Positions 43,064 through 51,384 of a stretch of DNA of 64,000 nucleotides are shown one piece after another. The notes under the pieces are model-generated. The model was not told the origin of the DNA. It saw only the letters and a list, made by a program, of their open reading frames with translations, and did not search any database. The stretch spans positions 1-64,000 of the forward strand of contig OZ242171.1 of assembly GCA_965205525.1 (NCBI GenBank). Direction: 5' to 3'. Position numbers and translations under genes: made by a program. Source of the stretch: G965205525 sp965205525 (GTDB lineage: Bacteria > Pseudomonadota > Gammaproteobacteria > JABABF01). Position 1 is the stretch's first letter. Each line of letters begins with the position of its first letter.

Positions 43064-44565
43064 TAAGAATTTCTGTATTTAATTTTGGATTCCTCTACTG
43101 TTAAACCTTTCCACTGCTGTTTCAACCATTTTTTCCACTCGGCTGGCCTTTGCGCATTGGGGCCGAGGATGACCTCGTTAAAGCGAAAGTCTTTATCTGT
43201 TTCCAGGTAGAAACGTGGGGGGATTTTCTCCATGTCAATTTTTACCTCATCCGATCCCTGTTGCTGATTTTCTTTTCTAGAATCACGAACACAAATAGCC
43301 CGCAACTCTTTTTCTTCTTTATAGTGGTCTGCCTTGAAAAGAAAGCGGATTTCATCGAGCAGTTCACGGACAAGTTTTAGAAGTGTATCTTTGTAAAGTT
43401 TATCTTTGGGAAGCATATCTTCGGGAAGTTTATCTTTGGGAAGTTTATCCTTTATTTTCTGTAATGAGACCGCTACTTTTCCCAATTCATCTTCCAATTC
43501 CTTTATTTCACCTTGGTAAGCAACTTTATAAAGCGGCGGTTTGGCTAGAATTTTTTGGCTTTCCTTATCATCCAATTGATCCATTTTCCCTATTGTTTCT
43601 AAGAGAGTTTCAGCAAAACAATCTCCATCATGTTTGAAAACAAGACAGGCTCCCCCAGCTTCCTTTCCATCATGTTTGCCGTATGTGCGCCATAAAAACA
43701 GTTTGTCTTTCTTCTCGTCTTTCTGCTTGTCCCCGGAATCTACAGTAACAAAACTGCCAATATACGCTGGGGAAATATACGAAGATATGTCTGGATAAAA
43801 ATCATCCTTCACATTGACATCGTGTTTTTCCATTATTTGGGAAAACACATCCCCTTCTTCCGGATCATTCATATATGCGGCATTATAAAGCCGGAAACGT
43901 CCTTTTCCTCCGACAAGATTTTTCAGGGTATGCAAGGAAGTATAATGCGCAACTTCTCTTCTATTTTGGGGCTTTTGGAACAAGCGAGATTGTGTCATTC
44001 TGATTGCTGATGACAAATCAAGTAAAATGTTAAAAGTTTCACCTCTGCATTGCTTTAAATCTTTAAGACAAAATGCTATGTAAATAGTTATATTATTAAA
44101 TTTTATCCTCGGGTCGCGTTTGTCAACTTCCAAAAAGTCATCAAGAGAACAGTCATAATTACCATTCTTATGATATGTCAAGCCTCTCCATTCATAAGTA
44201 TTCGTATCCTTAGGTTTTAGTTTTATTGCCTTGTTGAAGTCTCTAATGGCACGGCAATAATTACCCTTAGTATGATATACAATGCCTCTAAATTTATAAG
44301 TATCTGCATCCTTAGGTTTTAGTTTTATTGCCTTGTTGAAGTCTCTAATGGCGCTGGCATAATTGCCGTTAAAATGGTATGAAATGCCTCTACGTTTATA
44401 AACTTCTGTATTATTTGAGTCTAGTTCTATTGCTTTAGAAAAAGCTGTAATGGCACGGTCATAATCGCCCTTAGAATAATATGCTTCACCTTGCTTTATA
44501 TAAGCAGCCACATTATTTTCTATAGGCTCTTGAGGATCGCCTTGATTTCCATTTGTCTCCGTCAT
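43063..44565 (-). CDS. TPR-DUF2971 fusion protein, intact (cassette B)
   Basis: 500 residues. Residues ~20-155 hold four TPRs; ~165-205 a helical linker (FNILLDLSSAIRMTQSRLFQ); ~209-500 the DUF2971-like part with VAHYTSLHTLKNLV, YMNDPEEGDVF, SFVTVDSG, LFLWRTYGKHDGKEAGGACLVF and a conserved C-terminal PPRFYLETDKDFRFNEVILGPNAQRP. The latter resembles the usual DUF2971 end, where a computed contact position is returned. Function of DUF2971 is unknown; it is frequent in defence and mobile regions. GAGG precedes the ATG. AT-rich against GC-rich neighbours, suggesting transfer. Confidence 0.8.
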   Translation of the reverse strand: MTETNGNQGDPQEPIENNVAAYIKQGEAYYSKGDYDRAITAFSKAIELDSNNTEVYKRRGISYHFNGNYASAIRDFNKAIKLKPKDADTYKFRGIVYHTKGNYCRAIRDFNKAIKLKPKDTNTYEWRGLTYHKNGNYDCSLDDFLEVDKRDPRIKFNNITIYIAFCLKDLKQCRGETFNILLDLSSAIRMTQSRLFQKPQNRREVAHYTSLHTLKNLVGGKGRFRLYNAAYMNDPEEGDVFSQIMEKHDVNVKDDFYPDISSYISPAYIGSFVTVDSGDKQKDEKKDKLFLWRTYGKHDGKEAGGACLVFKHDGDCFAETLLETIGKMDQLDDKESQKILAKPPLYKVAYQGEIKELEDELGKVAVSLQKIKDKLPKDKLPEDMLPKDKLYKDTLLKLVRELLDEIRFLFKADHYKEEKELRAICVRDSRKENQQQGSDEVKIDMEKIPPRFYLETDKDFRFNEVILGPNAQRPAEWKKWLKQQWKGLTVEESKIKYRNS

Positions 44566-44580
44566 ACTTGCCTCATTAAA

Positions 44581-44803
44581 TTATAAATGCCGTAAGGAAG
44601 TTGTACGAAAGTTATTTCTTGTCCGGTCAATTCTTTCTATCCCATCAATGTAACAGTGGCAGGTGGCGCAGGAGCACATGCCGCCGCAAACCGCCTCAAT
44701 GCTAGGCACCGTGTTCAGCTGCGCACCCTCCATAACCGTCGCCTGACTCCACCGCCACCTTATGCTCTGTGCCGCCGTGCTCAATATAGGTGACAGAGGG
44801 CAT
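44581..44803 (-). pseudogene. Broken ferredoxin 5' fragment (third copy)
   Basis: It begins at the ATG at 44803, 1 base after the sulfotransferase stop, as a ferredoxin gene would. A 2-base deletion (GGC..GACGG for GGCATGACGG) shifts the frame near codon 21; the rest then reads MEGAQL, CGGMCSCATCHCY and the alien tail TTSLRHL. No fourth Cys. Both frameshifted and truncated, so it is a clear pseudogene. Confidence 0.88.
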
Positions 44804-44877
44804 ATCAATTTCTCTTGCCAGGACGAAAGATTCTATTGTATATGGTTTTCATGGGATCATAAAAAGATTGCATACGG
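44645..44877 (-). repeat. Direct repeat R, copy 1 (joined to the intact sulfotransferase)
   Basis: 233 bases, 2 fewer than the others owing to the deletion. Here the first ~73 bases are the genuine 3' end of the sulfotransferase gene, so this copy shows where that part of R came from. Confidence 0.92.
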
Positions 44878-45746
44878 CAATAGCGCTTTAATTTCTGTTT
44901 TTCAATCCTGCTGAGTGTAGCTAATTGCTGATCAAAAAGATAGTTTGCATAAGCATAAATAGCATAATCCGCACTGTTTTGTTCGCGAAAGGCAGCTGCC
45001 AGTTCGGGATCTATGCGCCTAGTATAAAAATTTGGTGTTTTGTTAAACAGCGATTGCCAATACAGTGGATTTCGGTGAGTAGATTTATAATGCTGAAGTG
45101 CATAGCCCATTCTGTGCTGAAGAAGGAACATAAACTCAGGGATTCTCTCTGTCACCCCTACGAGAAAAAACGAATCATGAAGTACTGATTTTGCTGTTTT
45201 TAGCATTTCAGCAGTTCTTGATTCGGACCAGTGTTGCTTATGCAGTTCCTTATCGTCGGTCGCTTGGGTGTAACGTAACAGAGCGCGGAGCATCTCGTTT
45301 CTAAGGCCTTCCCCTTCCTTCCCCCTCCCCCCCTCCCTCTCTCCTTGCCTTATATTGTTCTCCACTATTGCTGAAGGAGTAGGGATGTTGTTGCCAATCG
45401 CCCTAATCACATGATGACCATGACGACCTGAAATAAAACGCTCTAAAGGATCTCTCAGCATAGTAATACAAACGTATGAGCGTGGCACATAGTTGCAGCA
45501 GTCTATATGTATATGTCCGCTAATAGCATCAAACTGCCCTCGCTCTTCCGCTGGAAGTGTTGCAAAATGCTCTAGAGAGAATCCTTTTGTTGCTGCTTGT
45601 CCCGAAGTGTAAGGGTCACCATGATAACAGCGCGAGCAGCGCGTAATTAGGAAATCACGTATAGTGGAGCTGCCTGTTTTTTGCACGCCAATGTGAACTA
45701 CTGTTGGCTTCTTCTGGGATATAGATTTCTCTCTCAATTCTTTCAT
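44805..45746 (-). CDS. Sulfotransferase-family protein
   Basis: 313 residues from the ATG at 45746. PAPS 5'-phosphosulfate loop is HIGVQKTGSSTIRDFL; the 3'-phosphate motif is LRDPLERFISGRHG. It would move sulfate from PAPS to a sugar or other acceptor. The middle has a low-complexity insert (RQGEREGGRGKEGEG) from a 40-base pyrimidine tract. The gene is AT-rich, unlike the HAD gene 25 bases upstream. The open frame running into the HAD gene is not part of it. It ends RPGKRN, 1 base from a ferredoxin ATG. Confidence 0.85.
   Translation of the reverse strand: MKELREKSISQKKPTVVHIGVQKTGSSTIRDFLITRCSRCYHGDPYTSGQAATKGFSLEHFATLPAEERGQFDAISGHIHIDCCNYVPRSYVCITMLRDPLERFISGRHGHHVIRAIGNNIPTPSAIVENNIRQGEREGGRGKEGEGLRNEMLRALLRYTQATDDKELHKQHWSESRTAEMLKTAKSVLHDSFFLVGVTERIPEFMFLLQHRMGYALQHYKSTHRNPLYWQSLFNKTPNFYTRRIDPELAAAFREQNSADYAIYAYANYLFDQQLATLSRIEKQKLKRYCRMQSFYDPMKTIYNRIFRPGKRN
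45307..45346. repeat. 40-base uninterrupted pyrimidine tract within the sulfotransferase gene
   Basis: Only C and T on the plus strand, including seven consecutive C. It encodes the charged insert in the sulfotransferase. Such tracts slip easily. Confidence 0.8.
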
Positions 45747-45771
45747 TCTGTCAGGGACAGGCGGCAGGTGA

Positions 45772-46422
45772 TTAGGCTTGAACTGCTGCTGCCAAGTGCG
45801 CATCCAGTTCGGCCAGGGCCGGCCCGGATTCTGGGCCCACCAGCACCGTGCGCAGCCCCAGCGCATCGGCGGCATGCAAGTTGCCGTCAAAGTCGTCCAG
45901 AAATACCGCCCGCTGCGGCGCGACCCCGCCGAGGCGCTCCAGAGCAAGCCGGTAGATGGCTGGATCCGGTTTGCGTATGCCCTCGGCGGAGGAGTCCACC
46001 ACCGTGTGGAAAATATCGTCCACCGGCAGCAGACTGCGCCAGCCGTCTCGAAATTCGGCGATATTGTTTGTCACCACCGCCAGCTGATAACCGCTTTCTC
46101 GCAATGTGCGGGCCTTGGTCACCATTTCCTGGCGCAGGCCGCCGTCTGTGGGGAAGGATTCAAATACCTTGTACAGATCCAGATCCAGTCCTTTCTCGCG
46201 ACTGAGATCTGTGATTGCCTGTCGCGCCTTTTCTATAGAGATTTCTCCTCGCTCCAGGCAATGCCAGGGATGATCCGTATCGCGGTAGTAATCACCGAAA
46301 ATCAGTATCCCGACCTGTCTCGGGTCTGCTCCTATGCTTTCGGCATAGCTTTCCACTGCACCGAAGGGAGAATGGGTGAACACGCCCCCGAAATCAAAGA
46401 GGACTGCTTGAATGCGTTCCAT
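45772..46422 (-). CDS. HAD-superfamily hydrolase
   Basis: 216 residues with the nucleophile motif VLFDFGGVF (DxxGx, so Asp then Gly; like epoxide-hydrolase-type or class I HADs with a single clear Asp), AVVTNN (motif II), RKPDPAIY (Lys, motif III) and VFLDDFDGN (motif IV acids). A four-helix cap lies between motifs I and II (~15-95). The motif variant FDFGGV is common in the sEH N-terminal phosphatase-like subgroup. Substrate unknown. GC-rich, like the host genes. Confidence 0.85.
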   Translation of the reverse strand: MERIQAVLFDFGGVFTHSPFGAVESYAESIGADPRQVGILIFGDYYRDTDHPWHCLERGEISIEKARQAITDLSREKGLDLDLYKVFESFPTDGGLRQEMVTKARTLRESGYQLAVVTNNIAEFRDGWRSLLPVDDIFHTVVDSSAEGIRKPDPAIYRLALERLGGVAPQRAVFLDDFDGNLHAADALGLRTVLVGPESGPALAELDAHLAAAVQA

Positions 46423-46491
46423 CCGCTGTACTCGGCTAAAGCTGACAGGCAGCGTGTATCGGTGAATAGAGAGCGGCTTCTATCACTTCTA

Positions 46492-47577
46492 TCACTTCAT
46501 TCCGTATTTTGGAAACGGTCCGGTGAAAAACCATTCAAACAGCCCGTAGCCTGTATCGCCGGTGCTGGTTTCAAAGCGTGCGCCGGCATCCCGCATACCC
46601 CACATGCGTTCCCGATCTTTTCCCATGTCCAGGCTGAAGTGCTGGACTTCCAGCTTGCCATGGTACATGCCATGACGCCAGTCTTCCTCCAGCCCGTAGC
46701 CAGTGCCCACCATCACAAACAGAGTTTCCAGGGGGAACGCCTTAATTTCCAGTGCGCCGCCGGGTGCATCGGGAAAGAGCAGACGTCCTTCCACGACATC
46801 GCTTCTGTCATCGGTAAAGCGGTGCTCGTGCTCCGGCCGTCCTAAGTATTCCGGCTCCCGGTTCGGGTCAGCCCACACCTTGGTCGCTTCCTCTAATTCG
46901 CGACTGCCGTCGGCGTGTTCATTGCAGATGAAAAGAATGGAGTAGTCATCAAACTGCATCGGGCAGTAGTTCCACATGCCCTGCATGCTGCCGGTGCTGC
47001 TGGCATGAATGCCCGGCGGCTCCATTTCGCCCACCGGACGAATGCCCCAGGAGCGGTCGCGGCTGCCCTTCCAGCGGTCGGGGGTGACTTTGATATCCTC
47101 GTCGCCTACACGCAGTGTGCCGCTCCAGCAGCCGGTCTGCGCGAAACGCCGGGAATCAAACATCGCGCGCCCGTGGCGGCGGATAAATTGATGCGGCTCC
47201 AGCAGGGCAGGTATCGCCCCTTCCCAAGTGACATCCATGGCGATGGGGTGCTCCTTGGAATCCTCCAGGATATAGCGCACTTTCTTCAGCCCCTCTATGA
47301 TTTCCACGCGAAAAGGGCCGACGGAGATGTCGGAGCGGTCGCCGAGCTCCCGGGAGGCGCGCACCACATGATGGCTGCTGCCCCGGCGCACCGCTGCAAA
47401 GGCATCCTGCACCCCCAGGTTGGGGTATTGCCCGAGGCCCATCACCATGAACAGCTCGTCGCTGCTGCCATGCAGATTGAAATAGTAGCGGTCATAAAAA
47501 TTGCGGTCGCTGGTGCCGACATGACGCATCACTTCGGGTGTTTGATGCAGGGGGTAATCATCCATTTTTGAGAGCAT
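46492..47577 (-). CDS. Conserved protein of unknown function, likely lipocalin-like beta fold
   Basis: 361 residues, soluble, no signal peptide. It is rich in short beta-type segments with Trp and Gly: YYFNLHGSSDELFMVMGLGQYP, DRSWGIRPVGE, MQGMWNYCPMQFDDYSILFICNE. Such proteins recur beside catabolic gene clusters in several bacteria (possibly the DUF7064/7065 group), but I do not recognise an activity. Neighbours (HAD, Nudix, amidohydrolase, MaoC, SDR) point to a place in the same pathway. Confidence 0.75.
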   Translation of the reverse strand: MLSKMDDYPLHQTPEVMRHVGTSDRNFYDRYYFNLHGSSDELFMVMGLGQYPNLGVQDAFAAVRRGSSHHVVRASRELGDRSDISVGPFRVEIIEGLKKVRYILEDSKEHPIAMDVTWEGAIPALLEPHQFIRRHGRAMFDSRRFAQTGCWSGTLRVGDEDIKVTPDRWKGSRDRSWGIRPVGEMEPPGIHASSTGSMQGMWNYCPMQFDDYSILFICNEHADGSRELEEATKVWADPNREPEYLGRPEHEHRFTDDRSDVVEGRLLFPDAPGGALEIKAFPLETLFVMVGTGYGLEEDWRHGMYHGKLEVQHFSLDMGKDRERMWGMRDAGARFETSTGDTGYGLFEWFFTGPFPKYGMK

Positions 47578-47632
47578 GGCTATTCTCCTCTAGAGGTGCA
47601 GACGATGGCGACGGGCACGCAGTGCAACCGGT

Positions 47633-48358
47633 TCAGAATGCGGCTTCATAATACCAGTTGCCCGGTATCATCCAAAAGCGGTGCCGCGGTCCGGACAGTG
47701 CCGGGTCGCCCTCTTTGTAGCCTGCATCTTCTTCGTACAGGTTGCAGATGGCATTGTCCTGCATCACGATTTTTGGCACAAAGCGAAGTGCGCCGCGCGC
47801 TCTGCAGGAGTGCAGGATTTCCGCCGTGGAGGCCGCTTCGCACAGCCACTGCAGGGTGACGAAGGTCGGCGGCAGAATGGAGATTTCCCCTTGCTGCTGG
47901 GCGTTCAGGGCTTCCTGCGGGTGAAACCAGCGATGGCGGGAGATCTCGCTGCCGTCCACTGTCACCGCCTGGCCCGGCTCCGCAGCAGCGAGAAAAAACC
48001 AGGTGGAGTAGCGTTTCGGGCTCTCTTCGGGAGCCGTCCAATGGGCGATATAGAGCAGGGAAGAGGCATCCAGCTTAACGGCGGCCTCCTCTTCGGTCTC
48101 GCGCACCGCCGCCTGCCGGGCCGCCGCCTCGCTCTCCGGCGACAGGCCCGCCGGGCAGTCCTCCGGGTCTACAGCGCCGCCCGGGAACACCCATGAGCCG
48201 CCTATAAACTTCACTTCGCGGCTGCGCCGCAGCAGCAGCACTTCCGGCCCGTCGCTGCCGTCCCGCACCAGCACCACGGTGGCGGCCGGGCGCAGGGGCG
48301 GCACCTTATTGGGGGCAACGGGCCGCAGGGCAGAGGCTTTGGGATTTTCGGTCTGCAC
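47633..48358 (-). CDS. Nudix hydrolase, NUDT19/NUDT7-like
   Basis: 241 residues. Nudix signature in GGAVDPEDCP...AAVRETEEEAAV with an insert of about 10 residues between its halves, as in the CoA-cleaving NUDT7/19 group. FIGGSWVFPGG precedes it. These enzymes cut CoA or acyl-CoA at the diphosphate. Six bases separate it from the amidohydrolase gene upstream, so co-translation is likely. Confidence 0.85.
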   Translation of the reverse strand: MQTENPKASALRPVAPNKVPPLRPAATVVLVRDGSDGPEVLLLRRSREVKFIGGSWVFPGGAVDPEDCPAGLSPESEAAARQAAVRETEEEAAVKLDASSLLYIAHWTAPEESPKRYSTWFFLAAAEPGQAVTVDGSEISRHRWFHPQEALNAQQQGEISILPPTFVTLQWLCEAASTAEILHSCRARGALRFVPKIVMQDNAICNLYEEDAGYKEGDPALSGPRHRFWMIPGNWYYEAAF

Positions 48359-48364
48359 GGGAGA

Positions 48365-49582
48365 TCAGCTGGCCAGATTCAGAACTTTGCAGGCGTTGTC
48401 GCGCATGATGCGGCGCACCGCGGCGGCCGGCATTCTGCTCATGCCCTCCACCATCTGCACCGGCCACTCCAGCCCCTCGGGGTGGGGAAAGTCGGAGCCG
48501 TTGATGATCTGCTCTTCGCCAATCGCTTCTGCCAGTTCCACAATGTCGTCCTCGTGGAAGGGCACCACCTTGAAGTGGCGGCGGAAGATTTCACTGGGGG
48601 GCTGCTCCGGCTTGCCATAGCGCCACCGGCTCTTGTGCTCGTTTACGCGGTACACCTTGTCTATGGTCTTCACGAAATGCGGCACCCAGGCGGCGCCGAA
48701 TTCCACCGCCAGCACGCACAATCCGGGAAAACGCCCGAACAGGTTGTGAAACAGCATAGATGCGGCGGTGTCGGTGATGTTGCGCTCGCCGATGCCGACA
48801 TAGGTGTTGAACGCGGTAAAGCGATGGGAGGGCGGGGCTGCCGGCTCGCCCCAGGGCGCTGCATATATTTCGTTGAAGCCGGTCTCGCCGATATGCAGGG
48901 CGATGATAAGACCGGCCTCCTGCACCCGCGCCCAGAAGGGGTCGTAGCAGCTGTCGGCAGGGGATTTGCCGTCAATGGGTCCAGCGGTGATGTGCAGGAT
49001 GCGCACTCCCTCGCCGAGCAGGCGATCCACCTCTCGCACCGCCTCTTCCACATCCGCCAGGGAGACCACGGCGGTGGAGAAGATGCGCCCATCTCCGCCC
49101 CAACCCCATTCCTCGGCCACCCAGCGATTGAAGGCGCGCAGGCTGGGATAGAGCGCGTCCGGGTGTTCGCGCAGCTGGTATTCCACACCGACACCCAGAG
49201 TAGGCAGCATCACGCATGCCTCCACCTGCTGCTCGTCCATCAGCGCAAGACGCGCTTTGCGCTTGGTGAAGGCCGGGCAGTCCTTTATCTGGATCGGGTT
49301 CAGGTTGACATGACCGCCCTCCTCGGTGACACCCTTGAAGAAGTTGCGCATTGCCCCTGGCGGTCCCACATGATCGGCGACTCCGGTGCTGAAAAAACTC
49401 AGCCGCTCGTCTCCCAGCATCATCACGCCGAGGCCGTCCGAGCGGCTCTTCCGGTCTACCCACACAGTGTGTTTCTGATGCTTCGCCTCAATGTGGCGGG
49501 TGAAGCAGTCGTCCGGCTCGTAGTAGTGGTTGTCGCAGTCTATGATGGGAAAGTTCACTAAGGGTTTGGGCTTGCTGGCCAT
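48365..49582 (-). CDS. Amidohydrolase family 2 (ACMSD-like) protein
   Basis: 405 residues, TIM-barrel metal hydrolase/decarboxylase. It begins IIDCDNHYYEPDD (a DxxxH in place of the common DxHxH), with ALHIGETGFNE (His) and IINGSDFPHPEG (Asp, SDFPH) further on. Family members include decarboxylases of ring-cleavage products. With the dioxygenase and MaoC genes nearby, a role in ring breakdown is plausible but unproven. Confidence 0.85.
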   Translation of the reverse strand: MASKPKPLVNFPIIDCDNHYYEPDDCFTRHIEAKHQKHTVWVDRKSRSDGLGVMMLGDERLSFFSTGVADHVGPPGAMRNFFKGVTEEGGHVNLNPIQIKDCPAFTKRKARLALMDEQQVEACVMLPTLGVGVEYQLREHPDALYPSLRAFNRWVAEEWGWGGDGRIFSTAVVSLADVEEAVREVDRLLGEGVRILHITAGPIDGKSPADSCYDPFWARVQEAGLIIALHIGETGFNEIYAAPWGEPAAPPSHRFTAFNTYVGIGERNITDTAASMLFHNLFGRFPGLCVLAVEFGAAWVPHFVKTIDKVYRVNEHKSRWRYGKPEQPPSEIFRRHFKVVPFHEDDIVELAEAIGEEQIINGSDFPHPEGLEWPVQMVEGMSRMPAAAVRRIMRDNACKVLNLAS

Positions 49583-49599
49583 GGCGGCTTGCCTCCTCT

Positions 49600-50058
49600 T
49601 TAGAAATAAAAGCGGCTGACGGTGTCGGCTACGCAGGCGGGCCGCTCGCTGTTCTCCAGCTCCACCGTTACCCGCACCACTGCCTGCACGCCGCCCTTGA
49701 CTTCATCCACCTCTGTGAGCGCGCCGCTGCCGCGCACGCGGGAGCCTGCCGGCACCGGTGCCGGGAAGCGCACGCGGTTGCAGCCGTAGTTGATGCCCAT
49801 GGAGCTGTTCTCCACCTTGCAGATCTCCGGCAGAAAGAGATTCACCAGGGACAAAGTCAGGTAGCCGTGGGCGATGCACGCACCGTAGGGTCCCTCCTTT
49901 GCCCGCTCCGGGTCCACATGAATCCACTGATGGTCGCCGGTTGCATCTGCGAACTGGCTGATGCGCTTCTGGGTGATTTCCAGCCAGTCGCTGCTGCCCA
50001 GCACTCGGCCCGGCTCGGTGCCCAGCAGCTCAGCGGGTGAGGAGAAGACAGTGCCCAT
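49600..50058 (-). CDS. MaoC-like (R)-specific enoyl-CoA hydratase
   Basis: 152-residue hot-dog-fold protein. Hydratase-2 motif FADATGDHQWIHVDPERAK holds the catalytic Asp/His pair, and GACIAHGYLTLSLV is the following conserved helix. Adds water to trans-2-enoyl-CoA. It lies between the SDR gene (5 bases upstream) and the amidohydrolase gene. Confidence 0.9.
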   Translation of the reverse strand: MGTVFSSPAELLGTEPGRVLGSSDWLEITQKRISQFADATGDHQWIHVDPERAKEGPYGACIAHGYLTLSLVNLFLPEICKVENSSMGINYGCNRVRFPAPVPAGSRVRGSGALTEVDEVKGGVQAVVRVTVELENSERPACVADTVSRFYF

Positions 50059-50063
50059 CAGTT

Positions 50064-50837
50064 CTAGACGCCGTAGCCGCCGTCCACCGCCAGCAGCTGC
50101 CCGGTGACATAGGCGGCGCGGTTAGAAGCGAGGTAGACCGCCGCATGTGCAATTTCCTCCGCCTTGCCCCAGCGCCGGATGCACAGTTTTTCGTGCACGG
50201 CCTGTACCCACTGTTCATCAAACACCCCTTCGTCCAGCAGCCGGAGAAAGATGCCGGTTTCAATTACCCCGAGGGCGATGCTGTTGGCGCGGATGCCGTG
50301 GCGGCCCTCCTCCTTGGCGATGCCCTGCACCAGGGATTCAATCGCCGCCTTCGGAGCCACCGACAGCACATCCCGGTCCGGCCAGCGCTGCAGGCCGGCG
50401 GAGCTGATATGCACAAAGGAGCCGCCGCCCCCGTCCCTGAGATGGGGCAGGGAGGAATGCACGATGCTGAAAAACCCGTTGAGGTCGGCTTGAATCACCT
50501 TCTGCCATTGCTCCGGGCTGAGATCGCGGATCATCACCTGCTCTATGTCGGAGCCCGCGGCCACCACCACCGTGTGCAGACGGCTTTTGCCCGCGACGGC
50601 ATCTATCACCGACTTCACCTGTGCCGCATCGCCGATGGACAGGGCGTGGCACTCGGCGCGGCGGCCGAGGGCCTCCACGGCGGCGGCGGCTTCCCGGGCG
50701 CGGTCTTCATTGCTGCGGTAGGTGAGGGCGACATCGCTGCCCGCCCGGGCCAGCTCTTCACAGACGGCGGCGCCGACACCGCCGCTGCCGCCGATCACCA
50801 GGGCGGCGCCTTCGGGGAAATCAGGTGCAGATGTCAT
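50064..50837 (-). CDS. SDR-family oxidoreductase lacking the catalytic Tyr
   Basis: 257 residues. Cofactor loop GGSGGVGAAV, VAAGS in place of NAG, Ser in FVHISSAG, and a C-terminal VDGGYGV. The normal YxxxK is here SVAPK: Lys is present but Ser stands where Tyr belongs. It may therefore be a non-redox SDR or use another residue. The N-terminal cofactor site is otherwise normal. Co-directional with the MaoC and SnoaL-like genes. Confidence 0.82.
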   Translation of the reverse strand: MTSAPDFPEGAALVIGGSGGVGAAVCEELARAGSDVALTYRSNEDRAREAAAAVEALGRRAECHALSIGDAAQVKSVIDAVAGKSRLHTVVVAAGSDIEQVMIRDLSPEQWQKVIQADLNGFFSIVHSSLPHLRDGGGGSFVHISSAGLQRWPDRDVLSVAPKAAIESLVQGIAKEEGRHGIRANSIALGVIETGIFLRLLDEGVFDEQWVQAVHEKLCIRRWGKAEEIAHAAVYLASNRAAYVTGQLLAVDGGYGV

Positions 50838-50849
50838 GATGAATACTCC

Positions 50850-51371
50850 TCAGGCCTGGCTGGAAGGGTTGTCAACTTCCAAAGGCGCGGTGCGTCCGGC
50901 GAACAGAAGACGAAGGTCATCGCTGTAATCCAGCATCTGGGTGGAGCTGACTTCAAAGGCCGAGTGCGACATGTGCCAGCCCTCTTTTGTGCGGACATAC
51001 TCGTCCCGGTATATCCCGCCCAGCTGCACGGCATTCTTATCCCGGGTGTTGATCATGTAGTAATACAGACTCCAGACCCCCCGCGCATGCTCTCTGTCCA
51101 GGATTTCAATGTCCGGGTTCTGGGCGTGATGCATCTCCACGATGTGCTCTTGGCAGGCGAGGTCGGAGAATACCTGGGTCAGCTCATCCCGGCTGCGGTA
51201 CGAGCCGATACGCCCGTATTCAATAGTGATTTCCCCCTCGGCAAAGCAGCTGCGAAAAGCCTCTTTGTCCTTGCCGTCACAGGCCCGAAAATAGCGGTAC
51301 TTGAGCTGCTTGATGGCCTCCGTATCCTCCAGTGCGCCGATGCGCTTTTCCAGTGCGGCGAGATCTGTCAT
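50850..51371 (-). CDS. SnoaL-like/NTF2-fold protein
   Basis: 173 residues of the nuclear-transport-factor-2-like fold: EDTEAIKQLKYRYFRACDGKD, then CFAEGEITIEYG, and the later WSLYYYMINTRD and GIYRDEYVRTKEGWHMSH. Family members include ring-isomerases and hydratases (SnoaL, ketosteroid isomerase fold, scytalone dehydratase). Substrate unknown; twelve bases upstream of the SDR gene. Confidence 0.85.
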   Translation of the reverse strand: MTDLAALEKRIGALEDTEAIKQLKYRYFRACDGKDKEAFRSCFAEGEITIEYGRIGSYRSRDELTQVFSDLACQEHIVEMHHAQNPDIEILDREHARGVWSLYYYMINTRDKNAVQLGGIYRDEYVRTKEGWHMSHSAFEVSSTQMLDYSDDLRLLFAGRTAPLEVDNPSSQA

Positions 51372-51384
51372 GGCACTCTGCAGC

